NCBI GenBank assembly: GCA_905221605.1
Contig: CAJNDS010002170.1
Location: 186,001 to 250,000, forward strand
DNA from: Symbiodinium natans
Lineage: Eukaryota > Sar > Dinophyceae > Suessiales > Symbiodiniaceae
Direction of reading: 5' to 3'
DNA length: 64,000 nucleotides
Shown here: positions 54,098-64,000 of the stretch, piece by piece
Position numbering within the stretch: position 1 is the first letter of the stretch
How the letters are laid out: each line of letters opens with the position of its first letter
The notes under the pieces: generated by a model
The model's database searches: none
What the model was told of the DNA's origin: nothing
The model's input: the letters and a program-made list of their open reading frames with translations, nothing else
Program-made: the position numbers and the translations under genes

Positions 54098-54168
54098 CAG
54101 GGATGACCCTAAACCCTAAACCTGGCGGGGGTAGGGACATTTATCATAAAAGAGTTCCCTGTCTCCAG

Positions 54169-54587
54169 CCGCGCAGGTCGCCACTCACAGCGGATTCAGG
54201 ACACTTTTCGGCCAGCTCCCTACGCTTGCTTATAGCGGTTAAGGGGGTTGAAGGTCTATATAGTGTATGGGTTTTGCGTTTAGGGGTTTAGGGCTTTAAG
54301 GGCTTATAGAGTTTAGGGATTTACGGCTTAGTAATAGGCTTTGGCTTTTAGGGTTTGGGGTTAGGGCATCGGAGTTCTGAGGGAATTGTCGATGGCAGCT
54401 GGGAGGAGCCTGAGGTGCATTTCAAAGCCATCACCTTCCTTAAGGGGGGGTTTAGGGGTCTAGGGTTAAGGGTTAAGGGGTTATTGGTTTAGGGTTCAGG
54501 CGCGAAGGGTTAGGGGTTTGGGGCTTAGCGTTCAGGGTGTTTACTCCGGCTTCACTTCAGGAACCCCAAGAAATCAAGCTGCAACTT
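54169..54587 (+). CDS. Three small candidate exons, plus strand
   Basis: 54169-about 54232, after TCTCCAG: AQVATHSGFRTLFGQLPTL then AYS. 54382-54444, after TCTGAG: GIVDGSWEEPEVHFKAITFL. 54561-54587, after CACTTCAG and before a strong GTAAGG donor: EPQEIKLQL. Telomere-like units separate the first two. The minus frame of the second island is also open, so its strand is not certain. Confidence 0.3.
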
Positions 54588-54807
54588 GTAAGGATCCACA
54601 GCGTTTCTTGAGAGCCGAGTTCAGGGCTTCGGTGAAAAGAGTTTCAGGTTCAGGGCGGAAGATGCCCCTCGCTTTCAGAGGAGGCCTTTAGTATTTGGCT
54701 GTAACCTAGGCAGTGAGTTCGTCAAATGAAAACCTACTGAAGAAATTCATGGCGGTGTGCCCTAAACCCGAAACCCTAAACCCTTAAACCCCCTAAACCC
54801 CTGAACC

Positions 54808-55742
54808 CTAAACTTGAGCTCCCCAAACTTCACGCCGCCACAAGGCCACCCACCACATGGGGTTGGTGGGCCGCTGAGTGCGCGTAGCACGTCGAAGCAC
54901 CCAGCGCTTGTTTAGGCCGCTGTTGGAGGAGACCAGAGATGGGCGCACTGTGTGAAGCTTGAGGCTTTGAGGGGTTTACAGTAAGTAGGGCTTAGGGTTT
55001 AGGGTTTAGGGCTTGAGTGGTTGAGGGTGTAAGGGCCTAGGGAGGTTTTGGAACTTGGGGTTAGGGCATCCTTCATCCTCAGCATCTGGAGATTTGTTGA
55101 GGCATATCAAGCTTCAAGTAGCCTACGAGAGGGCTTGCCTGGGACGCTGTAGACCTGCAGTCTGATGTTTTTGTTTTCCTGCTCTGTTTGGGCGGATGTA
55201 AGATGAATTCCGAAGCTGTAGGTGCAAACAAAGCTACAGATTCGCTTGCACCCCCAGCCCAAACGCAAACCCGAAGCCCGAAACCCTAGTCCCCTAGTCT
55301 CGTAGAGTCCTAGACGCTTCTTGATGGTTTCGGTTGCCGAAGCATCCGGGAGTTCTGGTCGTAAGCCCACCAGAGCTTGCTGTAGTTTTTTGTCTAAGGG
55401 GCTTAAGGTTTAGGGTTTAGAGTTTAGGGTCAAGTTCACCAAATGCAAACCGGGGTTCCTGGCCTCGCTCAGCTCCTCAAGCAATCCGATCCTTAATGTT
55501 GGCATCCTCCTGGGCGCTTGCAACGCCTTGACTGGGCCCTTTCGGCCCAAAACCCTAAACGCTAAAAGCCCACAAACCCTCAAACCCTAAATCCCAAAGA
55601 GGGATCAATCTGAAACAAGTGCCCAAGGAGGTCTCGCTTGCACAAAGCCCAGATCTTCCGACAAAAGCATCGTCCGACCCTTAACCTGAGTTCAGCTATC
55701 TTGGTGTCATCTTCATCAGCCCCATCACTTTTGAACAGCCGC
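54808..55742 (-). CDS. Four-exon minus-strand gene, unidentified
   Basis: Reading 5' to 3' on the minus strand. Exon 55742-55686: RLFKSDGADEDDTKIAELR, ending at a GTTAAGG donor. Exon 55526-55451, after an AG|G acceptor: LQAPRRMPTLRIGLLEEL and SEARNP, ending at GTTTGC. Exon 55379-about 55296, after TACAG: QALVGLRPELPDASATETI and KKRLGLYETR. Exon 54947-54808, after CACACAG: RPSLVSSNSGLNKRWVLRR, TRTQRPTNPMWWVALWRREV, WGAQV then TAG. Introns contain CCCTAAA or TTTAGGG units. The peptides are charged and soluble. No domain recognised. Consistent frame length, donors and acceptors and a terminal stop make it one of the better split genes here. Confidence 0.45.
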
Positions 55743-57119
55743 CCCCCCCCCTCCCCTCAGCTCGCTTTTGGTGGCAAGAAATCGATCATGATGTTCGACC
55801 GAGGAGTTCCATGTGCTCCACTGTAGCAGCTACGGGGCGGGCCTACCATCGCTGAAACACCAACAACTGCAACGAACAAATGCTCAAGAGGAACATGCCC
55901 TGAGGGAGTGGCGGCGCACTCCAAGCTGAATGTCGAGCTTTTAGGCTTAAGGGGTTAGGGTTGATTCAGGATACCGTCGACTTGATCCCTCAACCTGAGC
56001 CTCAATGACCGCAAGAATCTCCAGGGACCTGTGCAGCTCCCCAGCACTCAAGCAAATGGGCGGGCTTTGGATTTAGGATGGAGTAGGGTTAACTAGAGAA
56101 GGGAAATCGCCAACGAAGCAGCCTGCGAGGCCCGGTGGTTTGGATCAGATGCTGCTACCAGACGTGAGTGCTATCGACCGTGGGAAAAGGAATGTTTCCT
56201 CGAGCTGTGTTTGCACTGCCAGGTTCCGACGTTCAGAAGCATTTGGCAGATGGACCCCGCAGCACGCGCATATATCCGACGGAGAGCCCGCAGACATCGG
56301 ACGGCGTCCAAACCGCATGTGTTTTTTTCGCATCGTGGCGCCTGCGCTCTCGACCCCCAACTGTTGGGGTGTAGAATATGCCTGAAACTGGTGTTTTAGC
56401 ATCACAAGTGTTGAAACTTAACACTCCAAGGCTCACTCAAGACCAACAAGCGACCCTCAAGAGACGGCAGTTCGCGCCAGGATCAGGACCACGAGGCAGA
56501 GGTGAGAGCGCTGCTTGCAACCCCGGAAAATGCACATCGCTTAGACGACGGACGCATGAAGGCAGCCCATGCAACAGTCCAAGAGAGAGTTAATGTCAGC
56601 AAGGTGCGTCCCCGCTATACGTCGTCGCAACGCGGAGCGACTCAATCCTGCAAGGGTGCACGGGATCGAGGTGGGAGCACATTCTTTTTGGGGTCATCTT
56701 AGAATTTTCTTGCAGAGGTCCTGGCGTGTTGCTGACGTGCGCTCTCGTGGAAGATTCTTGAAGTGGTCGTACACTGCTTGGGGGTCTATGCCGGCAGCGC
56801 TTTTGCGCACGGCAACTTGCTAAGGCAATGATTTTTCTGTTGTTTCCGGGTCTACACCGATAGAATGTCATCGGAACGTTTTGAGTCTTAATGGTTGCAA
56901 GCAGGGTCTGGCAAACATGAGTTGCGCGCTCAAGTTTCAACGTTGTGGCATCTTTGCGGTACGAGCGATTAACCCCAACTTCCGACGTAGCCTGATGTCC
57001 AGCCCTGCATCCAAGCATCACCCTGCTCATCACGTCGCGTGGTTTTTTGGTTCTTGAGTTTGATTGCGACACGCCCGTGCAAAACTACGTTTTTTTGTAC
57101 CTAAGTGTCCGTCTTGCAG

Positions 57120-57540
57120 GTCACCGAGTCACCAGGCATGCAACAGCTTGGTTCCTTGAGGCATCAATGTATTGCTCTGCTAGATGTGCGTGGGGCAGTT
57201 GTGATACACACCCGCCGGATTAAAGAGCGCGCACGCCAATCCAAGCCCAAACACCACGAGGGCTGCAGACCGCAGATTATAACACGAGGCTCTCAAACAG
57301 CAGATTTCGTGATCGACGTTGTGAAGGGGGCTTGCTGGGCTTTGAGTCAATTTGCTTCTGATAGCCTCGAAGTACGCCGCGTGAATCCCACAAAACTTCC
57401 AAGCCGTTTGGCACTTCATGATGGGTCCGCTGCTAGACTTATAATCGGCTCTGCGAGAGACTTAAGCAGGCGATCCCGCGCACACGGTAGAGAAGCCAGC
57501 GAAGCTCGGACATTGTCGCACCCTGAGAGATCAATCAGAG
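57120..57540 (+). CDS. Unidentified conserved ORF/exon, copy B
   Basis: Partner of 31608-32028; same frame, with missense changes such as D for Y in FASDSLEV and P for A in PTKLPSRLA, no stop codon. Confidence 0.4.
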
Positions 57541-57612
57541 AAAACGAGACTTTTTCTACCCCAGCCATATCATTTTCTTAGCCTGCGCAATCCTGCAAGC
57601 CATGGCTGCTAA

Positions 57613-57986
57613 TGGGCTATGCAGAGGCACGGGGGTTAGGGCGGCTGACAGCCTTGTCTCTTCGTGTTCGTTGTTTGCATAAAAACGCACATCACGGTTC
57701 TGAACGGTTTGGACTCATGATGAGAGCTGCGAGACGAATGTTTGTAGCATTCGCTACAAATCGGGTTAAAGATCGCAACTTTTGCGCTCGGGCGGTTCGG
57801 GAATTTTTGTGCAGGAGGGTGCTCGTTATTTTTGGTTCCAAGAACAGCCGTGGGCCGATGACTGTCATGCATCACTTCGCAACAAGCTCCGACATGTTTG
57901 AAAATAGAAGGCAGAGGAACAGCTCTTTTACTCCCATCCTGCAGGTGGCAACTAAAGCACAACACCTTTCAGACCTGAATTCTTGA
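57613..57986 (+). CDS. Unidentified conserved ORF/exon, copy B (long form)
   Basis: As 32086-32382 but with an additional 25-codon segment containing RGPMTVMHHFATSSDMFENR. The frame is retained on both sides. One base is inserted just upstream (GCTAATGG versus GCTATGG), which would be harmless if the exon starts at the later CTATGCAG acceptor. Confidence 0.4.
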
Positions 57987-59615
57987 AGGAACCCAATTCC
58001 TAAACGAAGAAAGGAAAAGCGGCTGCCAATCAAAACCCGAAACGTAAAAACCTGTTAACAAAGCAAAAATCAGCGCCCGGAACAGGCGCCAGGGTGCGCC
58101 CCATCCCAGCTACCAACTTCGGCGGAGCTTGCCTTGGTTTGCCGGGACTTTTGGGACCTTCCTGGATTTTGTTGTGATTTTGGGATCGGTGTCAGTGTTG
58201 AAAATTTCCTGCATCTGTTCAAGAAGCTGAGCGTCTCAAGATGCAGGCATCGGATGGTTCAATCTTGTCGAGTTCAGTTGCAAAGGCCACATGCAATACC
58301 ACCAGGCGCGAAAAGCAGATCGCACGCGTCGGGCTCAGAAATTTCCTTTTTCGTTGGCACAGTTCAGGGTGGTCTAAGCGGCATTCTTTAATGGCCTTGA
58401 ACACTCAGGCTCGATGACGAAGAGATCGCTCAGCTGGCAGATGCGCCAGGGGCTTCAGATCCAGGGCAAGCAAAGCAAGCCACTGCCTTGTTCCGAGTGC
58501 AGGGTTTAGGGTTTAGGGTTATAGGGTTATAGTTATAGGGTTTAGGGGTGCGCAAAAAGGGTGCTCCAAAGCTGATTTGCTCCTCCCCCCCCCCTCCCAG
58601 GTTGGAAAAGAAGTGCTTCGAAGAGGGTGAGGCCTCGAATATGGGCTTCAGGGATCCTAGATGTTGAGCGGGTTGTCAAGGTGATGTTGTGCTGTATCGA
58701 CTTTTCGATGATCTCCACATTGCACGATGCGGTTTGCTCTTGCAGGTCATCGTCCGCCAGGGTGAGTCCGGCTCGGAGTGGCGCGCCCAAATGCCTAAAG
58801 GTCCAAAGGTCCAAAAGCCAGCAAGGCAAGTTACAAGCCAAGATCCTCTGCCAGCTCGGGTTGAAATGTGTTGAAATTGCATTAGATCAGCCCGGCCCTA
58901 AACAGTTTCTACTCGTACCGCTCGCCCAGCAGGTAACTTAGTGCTGCGTGCCCTCCTCAGGTTGTACGTGGTCCTGGAGGGCACCTGCGTTCGGCGCCTG
59001 CAAGGGCTTTCCGCTTCGATTCAACGGGCAGGAAAAACGCGCAAAGACTGAGAACAGCACACGCGACTGTCGTGGAACGTAATTAGTTGGGCACGTCGAG
59101 TGCGTTGCGACTTGTTGCAAAGAAGGGCCCCCGAGTGCCATTGCTTAGGTGGTGACGGTGGAAACCGGGTCGACCGACGACCAGGGAAATCCAGGAGAAC
59201 GACGGGGCTTCAACGCAAGCGCTCCTCCCCTCTTAAAGACAGATGCACTACTTTTGACCATATGGACTCGCAGGAGTGCAAGCGCTGCTACACAAGAGAC
59301 ATGTTCGGAGAGAAGGTGCCGGCCGGAGTTCGGATGAGCCGCTGCAGCATGAGCTCCCACCCAGACCAGAGTGGGAATCGGCAAGATGCAAGATTCTTTT
59401 GGTTTCATGGCATGCTCTGGCTAGGTCGAACTTTTTAGAGCGAGGCCCGCCCAACCCTCCCCCGCCCCTCTGAAATCGCCTCAAAAAGGCACTATCTCTT
59501 GCGCTGGTTCTACACTGATTGGTGTGTTAGTGCGACTTTCTTTGAGGCGCTTCTAGAAAGGACCGTGCGTTCTGCCACGGTCTCCGCGGCCTCGAAGGTG
59601 GAGGCATGGATTGTG

Positions 59616-59989
59616 TATGGGCTACGGAGGCCTTGGGTGAAGTCTATGGCTATTCAATGCTGGCCGCTACAACATTCCTCAGCCCAGATCTAGCTATAGG
59701 ACGCACGATGAAGCATGAAGCCGGCGACCATTCGCAGGTGTTGGCCCTTCGGCGGACCGCCTTTGAACGCATGCGCGCGGCTCAGTGTCTGTTCAAAACT
59801 TCAGAGAACTCGTGGTGCAGAGTGGCTTCAATCATTGCTTGTGCGCCTGTTCGCGAGGGTGTTGTCATTGTTTTGCTGATCTTTAATCATCTTTTGCATT
59901 CTTTGGGCCAGAAGGTCCCAGGCATGTTTTTTGGGGGCTCATGGAGAAGGTCGGACGTTCCACGGAGTGAGGGCCCTCCCTTGCAGTGA
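59616..59989 (+). CDS. Unidentified conserved ORF/exon, copy B
   Basis: Partner of 33998-34371; ALGEVYGYSMLAATTFLS and VREGVVIVLLIFNHLLHSL, frame intact to the same stop. Confidence 0.4.
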
Positions 59990-60858
59990 GTTTGTCATCG
60001 GCTTCTTCTTTGGTTCGTTTTCAGATGAAGGGAGTCAACGGAGTCCAGTCTCACTCTCTTTGTCTGACTGATTATCCTGTTTCATCCTCGTGCCAAGCAG
60101 GCATGAATCTAGCACCAGCCCCAGCTCGTTTTATGGCTTGGGGGCTTTGGCCGTAGTTCCAGGGTTTTTGCGCCGGGGGCCTTTTGTGTTTGGGGTTTGG
60201 GCTTCGGGGCTTTGCCTTCGTCATCTTAGAGGATTTCTGACTTTTGGCACTCCAAGCTTGGATTCACAGCTTCAGCGTGTAAGAAGTTCACGCTTTTTTT
60301 TTAACTCCAAGTTGCAGAGCTTTTGAGGGCTCCTGGGTGCCCTACAGCTCTTGGATCCTGGGTGCCCAGGGGATTTCGAGGAGTCAGAAAACTCAAAGGA
60401 AGCATCAGTTGGCTCAGCGTTCTGCAAAGCACGTCCCCGAACCTTTTGCATCAACCCTATAGGCCTCAATGAAACCTGAGGGGCTTGGTTTTCAGGATCC
60501 TTTTAGGGCTTGGCATTTGGGAGCTTTGTATGTGTATGGCAGTTGTGGCTTTCGACTTTGAGGTTCTAGGGATTTTCGCGTAGACAGTGTACCCGAGGCC
60601 CTAAACCCCAAACCTTGGAGCCCCGCGGACTCCTTCCCTTGAAGTCCCAGCAGCCAGAATCCTCATATGCGTGACACATGTACCTTCTGAAAAAAGGTGT
60701 GGAGAGCCTGGATATTCCCGCAACCCAGTAAAGGAGACACTGGCAATCTGCAAGTTCCTGTGTCCTGATGGAACGAGTACAGCCATCCCACCGCTCCGAA
60801 GGTCGGAGGAATTGTTAAATTAAATATCCTGTAGGACTATCGAGAGTAATGAATGTTT

Positions 60859-61092
60859 CTAGGAACCCTGCTCCCCAGACCATATGAAAGCTCTCTTTGG
60901 AGGCACTTGGCAATTGGGATTGTCCTCTACCGCCTTCAGCGTGGTGTACCACGTGTCTCACCGAACGGAGGTCTGAATTTTGGGGTGTCGATTTGCGTTT
61001 TTTGTTTGGGGGGAAGGGGGCGAAGGGGCTTTGTTCAGGAGCTTTGGCAGGATCCGTCTTGAGGACGCCTCCATCTGGCGATCGCCTCGGCC
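60859..61092 (-). pseudogene. Copy B of the minus-strand terminal exon, with nonsense change
   Basis: Matches 35282-35515 but the plus-strand TCA at 60958-60960 puts TGA in the middle of the frame (after TSVR). Confidence 0.4.
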
Positions 61093-61639
61093 CTGAAGTC
61101 ACATTGCCTGGAGGTGTTCGTGTGCAAGCTGTTCAACACCAGTCATGTCTCGTTCATGGCGAGGGTGTTTTGGCGGTAGTTAACAGTATGGAAGAGACCA
61201 ATTGAGATCTCCGAATGCCTACAGATCCCCCCTTCCCCTGTAAGAGTCTGGGATACAACCTGGCCTCCGAAACCCAAAATTCCCTAAACCTGACTAAGGC
61301 CCCACGATACCGGCTTACCTGGTAGGCCCCACATCTTAATCGTGAGGCCAGCAGTGGGTTGGCTTGTCGACTTCCTCTGCCAAGGCTTTCGCTTGCCAAC
61401 AACATCTCCCATTTAGGTTGCTTGCAAGCTCTTTGTTGGGCGTTCCGCAAAAGCCTACAAAGAGAAGCCTCGGCTTCGGGCAGCCGAACGTTACATTGTG
61501 TATCATTGTGTCTTTATGTTCGGTTTGATTCGGTGCCATTCAGGTTTGCCGGCCTCTTGCTCTCCTTCTCGGGTTCAAGCCGGGCCTGACTGAGAAGGAC
61601 TCCTTGAGTCCAGAAAAACCACACTGTCGCGCAGCGGGT

Positions 61640-61760
61640 GCAACATTAGATTCGCAGTTGTGAGCAGGACTTGTGGCCACCAACTTGTCCGAACCTGGCT
61701 TTGTCACGCAAGTGGCCTCTTGGCAGCACCAGGGGAGCTCCAGTTTCGGATTGCTGTGAT
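61640..61760 (-). CDS. Candidate exon just outside duplication 2 copy B
   Basis: Minus frame reads LELPWCCQEATCVTKPGSDK then LVATSPAHNCESNVAPAAR. Plausible composition, five Cys; splice sites uncertain. It is absent next to copy A. Confidence 0.25.
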
Positions 61761-62346
61761 GTGATTGCTGGTTGCATTTGTTGCAAACGACTAAATATCT
61801 CTGTGAGTTGGGGACTCGCAAGGTTGGCAAAGGTTTTTTTGTGTGGAAGCTGTTACGCAAGTGCTTTCCTCCTCCTGGATTTGGGGCTCTGGGTGTTTGT
61901 CTGCGTCTCTGTGTGTGTGTCTTTCCATTCAGCCACTTCTAGAACTGGCAGAAAGATGAAGTTGAAAGGGTCTCTTCGAATGCTGAAGCTGGCTCCTTCT
62001 TGTTTGCGCCCTTGTGCTTGAATCTTGAGGTTCAGTCCAGCGTTCTTTCCAGTGCCTGCGGGTACACCGAGTTCGAGGTCGGGCCTCTGGCCATGATTTT
62101 GGTTCTTTTTGATGCTCGTTTGACCTTTTGGACGCATCCTACTTGTAAGACAAATCATGCACTCTGTTGGATTCTGATGGAAACTGTCGTGCTGAGGGGG
62201 CTGAGTACTTGATACAGAGTGAGGGACGAACGCATGAAGCGCTTGCTCTGGATTTGGACCAGGACAAGCTCTACTTTGCTGCCACGACGCCGAGCGAGGG
62301 CCACAGGAAACGGCGTCATAGGATTCAAAATAGGATTTGATAGGAT

Positions 62347-62847
62347 TTGCTCCGAATGCCTCTGATCGACATCCTCTCGGTTAAGTCAACATGGTGCGCT
62401 GAGGCGGTGATGAACTTTGGTGCTGGGATGGCTGGGACGCCTAATCGGGCACTTCCTGTGGCTGTGATAGTGTGGGTATGGGAGTCCTTGGGCCCATGTG
62501 GGTCGCATGAGCAAACGCGGTTGCAAACCCTCACGTCTCAGATCTTCGCATGTTTTGCACATGCGAGCCCCAATTGCCCAATGTGCCTCTTCTCGGCAAA
62601 GGCACCGACGCTCCGAACGTCAGCATTCGACAAGTGCAGAGCTTCAGCAATAGGTCGGCACCTGTCGAAGTTCGGTTATGTTCGGTTGAGTCACCTGCTG
62701 CACAGCCTGCTCTGCTGCGCTGACAGAACTGTCGATGATAAGCCTGTTGTGACAGAGATCCCATCTAGCACAGAACGTCGTGGCAGACCGCCAAGGCAAC
62801 TTACCAACTTGCAGGCTTCAACAATTTCCGGTTTTTGTGAGATTTAG
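62347..62847 (+). CDS. Unidentified ORF
   Basis: 166 codons from about 62347, including PLIDILSVKSTWCAEAVMNF, PNRALPVAVIVWVWESLGP and FACFAHASPNCPMCLFSAK. One weak hydrophobic run. No telomere-like units nearby. A minus frame overlaps its second half. No family recognised. Confidence 0.25.
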   Translation: MLRMPLIDILSVKSTWCAEAVMNFGAGMAGTPNRALPVAVIVWVWESLGPCGSHEQTRLQTLTSQIFACFAHASPNCPMCLFSAKAPTLRTSAFDKCRASAIGRHLSKFGYVRLSHLLHSLLCCADRTVDDKPVVTEIPSSTERRGRPPRQLTNLQASTISGFCEI

Positions 62848-62964
62848 GAACTTGATATCTCTAATCGCCGAGCTGTGTATAGGGTTTGCATCAGGCCTTA
62901 TCAGTCTTACAGGCCCCTGCACAGGGTTTAGGCCCTTGAGTAGGGCCTTAGGGCTCTGTGGCGG

Positions 62965-63120
62965 AAGGCTGAGCCTGCGCAACTTCCGAGTCCATGGCGG
63001 CGTCCTCTACATCAAAGTGCTGGTGGCCTCAGCTAAACTACCCGGGGACAGCTCTTTCGCATCTGAGAAGGAGCTTTGGGTAGCTCGAGTAAAATCTGTA
63101 ACGGGAACCGGTGGGCTGTA
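62965..63120 (+). CDS. Candidate exon upstream of the motif array
   Basis: Frame reads RLSLRNFRVHGGVLYIKVLV, ASAKLPGDSSFASEKELWVA, RVKSVTGTGGL then TAA. The last codons run into the first copy of the GTAACAGGAACC motif. Unidentified. Confidence 0.3.
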
Positions 63121-63234
63121 ACAGGAGAAAATGTTGCAGGAACCGGGCTGGGATCGTTTCAGGAACTGGCAAATGCTGTTTCAGGAACCAAGGGGGCTCT
63201 GTAACGGAAACCAGCCCACGCTGTAACAGGAACT
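63096..63234 (+). repeat. Seven-copy array of CTGTAACAGGAACC, forward arm
   Basis: Copies begin at 63096, 63116, 63131, 63154, 63176, 63199 and 63221 (gaps 20, 15, 23, 22, 23, 22). Variants include TTTCAGGAACC, TTGCAGGAACC and GTAACGGAAACC. The intervening bases are not conserved. Confidence 0.9.
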
Positions 63235-63702
63235 GGGGGCCTAAGGATCTAAATTTTTTTGGGTGGGCGAACACAAGCCCTCATGGGATTCTTGGGAGTA
63301 CTTCCTTGGCAAGGGGTGGATTTGGGTTGGGGACCCCTTGGGCCGTGTGCACGCAACGGTGTGTTCAAGGTCCCGGCCGTGAAGAAAATGGCGTCTGTCT
63401 AACCTGCAAAGTCTGAGCCCAATCCTGGTTTGGGTGGCACGTGACCTACATGATTGGCAGCGCGAACAGAAAAAATGACATCTTCGACCTGGGTGCCATG
63501 AGTAGTGCAGAGCCACGGGTGGATTGTTTACATGGGTGGCCACGTGACTTGCGCGAGGGCCCCTCATCTTCCAAGCCCTCAGCCCCCCGAAGCCCTTTGT
63601 TTTCTCTGCTTGGGTGATTCAAGCGAGTGCCCTGAGTTGCACCCTCAGCCCTATAGGGTTTAGGTTTAGGCTTGAAGGTTTAGCGGTCTCGCTTCCCCGC
63701 TT
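63235..63702. other. Core between mirrored arrays; no gene assigned
   Basis: About 468 bases. A minus frame covers 63241-63567 and a plus frame 63111-63416, neither with a domain. CACGTGAC occurs twice (about 63437 and 63541). Confidence 0.55.
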
Positions 63703-63836
63703 GTTCCTGTTACGCCCCCCCTCAGTTCCAGTTGCTTTCCCACCCAGTTCCTGTTACAATTCTGAGCGGTTCTTGTTACAGTCTGGCTGGTTTCTGCAAC
63801 TTGGTTCCTGTTTCGACGGACACTGGTTCCTGTTAC
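63703..63836 (-). repeat. Seven-copy array of GTTCCTGTTAC, reverse arm
   Basis: Copies begin at 63703, 63725, 63747, 63769, 63790, 63804 and 63826 (gaps 22, 22, 22, 21, 14, 22). This is the complement of the forward array, and read backwards the gaps (22, 14, 21, 22, 22, 22) match those of the forward arm, so the two arms are one inverted duplication. Confidence 0.9.
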
Positions 63837-64000
63837 GCCCGCCACCCGGGTAACTCCCCAAACTGTGGACTCCCCCGAAACCCTGGGCCTTATAAAGCTT
63901 AGGGTGTAGTGAAGATTAGGGTTTCATCAAGCCCATCGAAGCTCATGGTGCCCTCGCCCCCAAGTAAGGTCCTGGCTCGTTTTGCTCCTGGACTCCCGGC

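Larger units (their letters stand above)
55907..61632. repeat. Segmental duplication 2, copy B (5.73 kb)
   Basis: Partner of 30313-36056 in the same orientation, 25.6 kb downstream. It has 75 bases (about 57842-57917) absent from copy A, and lacks about 80 bases at 56274 and about 30 at 60497. Right border CTGTCGCGC at 61632; left border AGTGGCGGCG at 55907. Confidence 0.96.
1..64000. repeat. Dispersed telomere-like heptamers across the window
   Basis: Runs of TTTAGGG or CCCTAAA, from one unit to about eleven, recur every few hundred bases, in both orientations, with degenerate forms such as TTCAGGG, CTTAGGG, TTTCGGG and GTTTGGGG. The TTTAGGG type is the established telomere repeat of dinoflagellates and plants. 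Here the runs do not form a terminal array; they are interstitial and lie between exon-like islands. They are sparse in about 8-11 kb, 13-18 kb, 24-28 kb and inside the ankyrin, copia and LINE coding regions. The larger runs are listed separately. Confidence 0.95.

Overview
The window looks like nuclear DNA of a dinoflagellate, most likely a symbiodiniacean-type or related suessialean genome. The evidence is plant-type telomere heptamers (TTTAGGG/CCCTAAA) scattered in both orientations over nearly the whole window, very low gene density, short exons with AG|G acceptors and GT or GC donors, a Ty1/copia reverse transcriptase with no visible gag or integrase, LINE remnants with C2H2-like tails, a ubiquitin-like plus ankyrin single-exon gene, and many homopolymers and microsatellites. 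Nothing resembles a bacterial operon, phage, plasmid or CRISPR locus.

Layout. 0-4.3 kb (+): short exon-like islands coding for hydrophobic peptides, separated by telomere-like intron sequence; probably one or two multi-pass membrane proteins. 4.3-13 kb: mostly non-coding, with a 9-bp minisatellite, inverted-repeat elements, a LINE tail fragment and a minus-strand HAD-like exon between two telomere-like arrays. 13.1-15.6 kb (-): copia RT/RNase H open reading frame and a small Cys/His ORF. 16.9-17.8 kb (+): ankyrin gene, the best intact gene. 18-26 kb: microsatellites, a duplicated exon-like block and a LINE tail. 26.0-28.4 kb (-): 5'-truncated LINE with a perfect stem-loop beyond its stop codon. 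28.4-36.06 kb: segmental duplications whose second copies lie at 48.7-49.9 and 55.9-61.6 kb. 36.6-38.05 kb (+): C-terminal half of an astacin-type metalloprotease with a Thr-rich linker and two ShKT domains; one of its introns contains a telomere-like array. 39-44 kb (+): exon islands and a 1.5-kb, 37-bp satellite. 44.7-47.4 kb (+): a membrane-segment ORF, an unknown ORF and an IQ-motif coiled-coil gene with a tandem exon duplication. 47.8-49.0 kb (-): decayed Penelope-like RT. 49.9-55.8 kb: exon islands on both strands, including a four-exon minus-strand gene. 62-64 kb: a candidate exon and two mirrored seven-copy arrays of a 12-bp motif.

The genes do not form a pathway. The shared theme is architecture: small exons in introns that carry telomere-like repeats, reshuffled by segmental and exon-scale duplication and by retroelements. 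Splice sites and exons outside the copia, ankyrin, astacin and LINE loci were called by eye from reading frame and splice-site context and are candidates, not proven genes.
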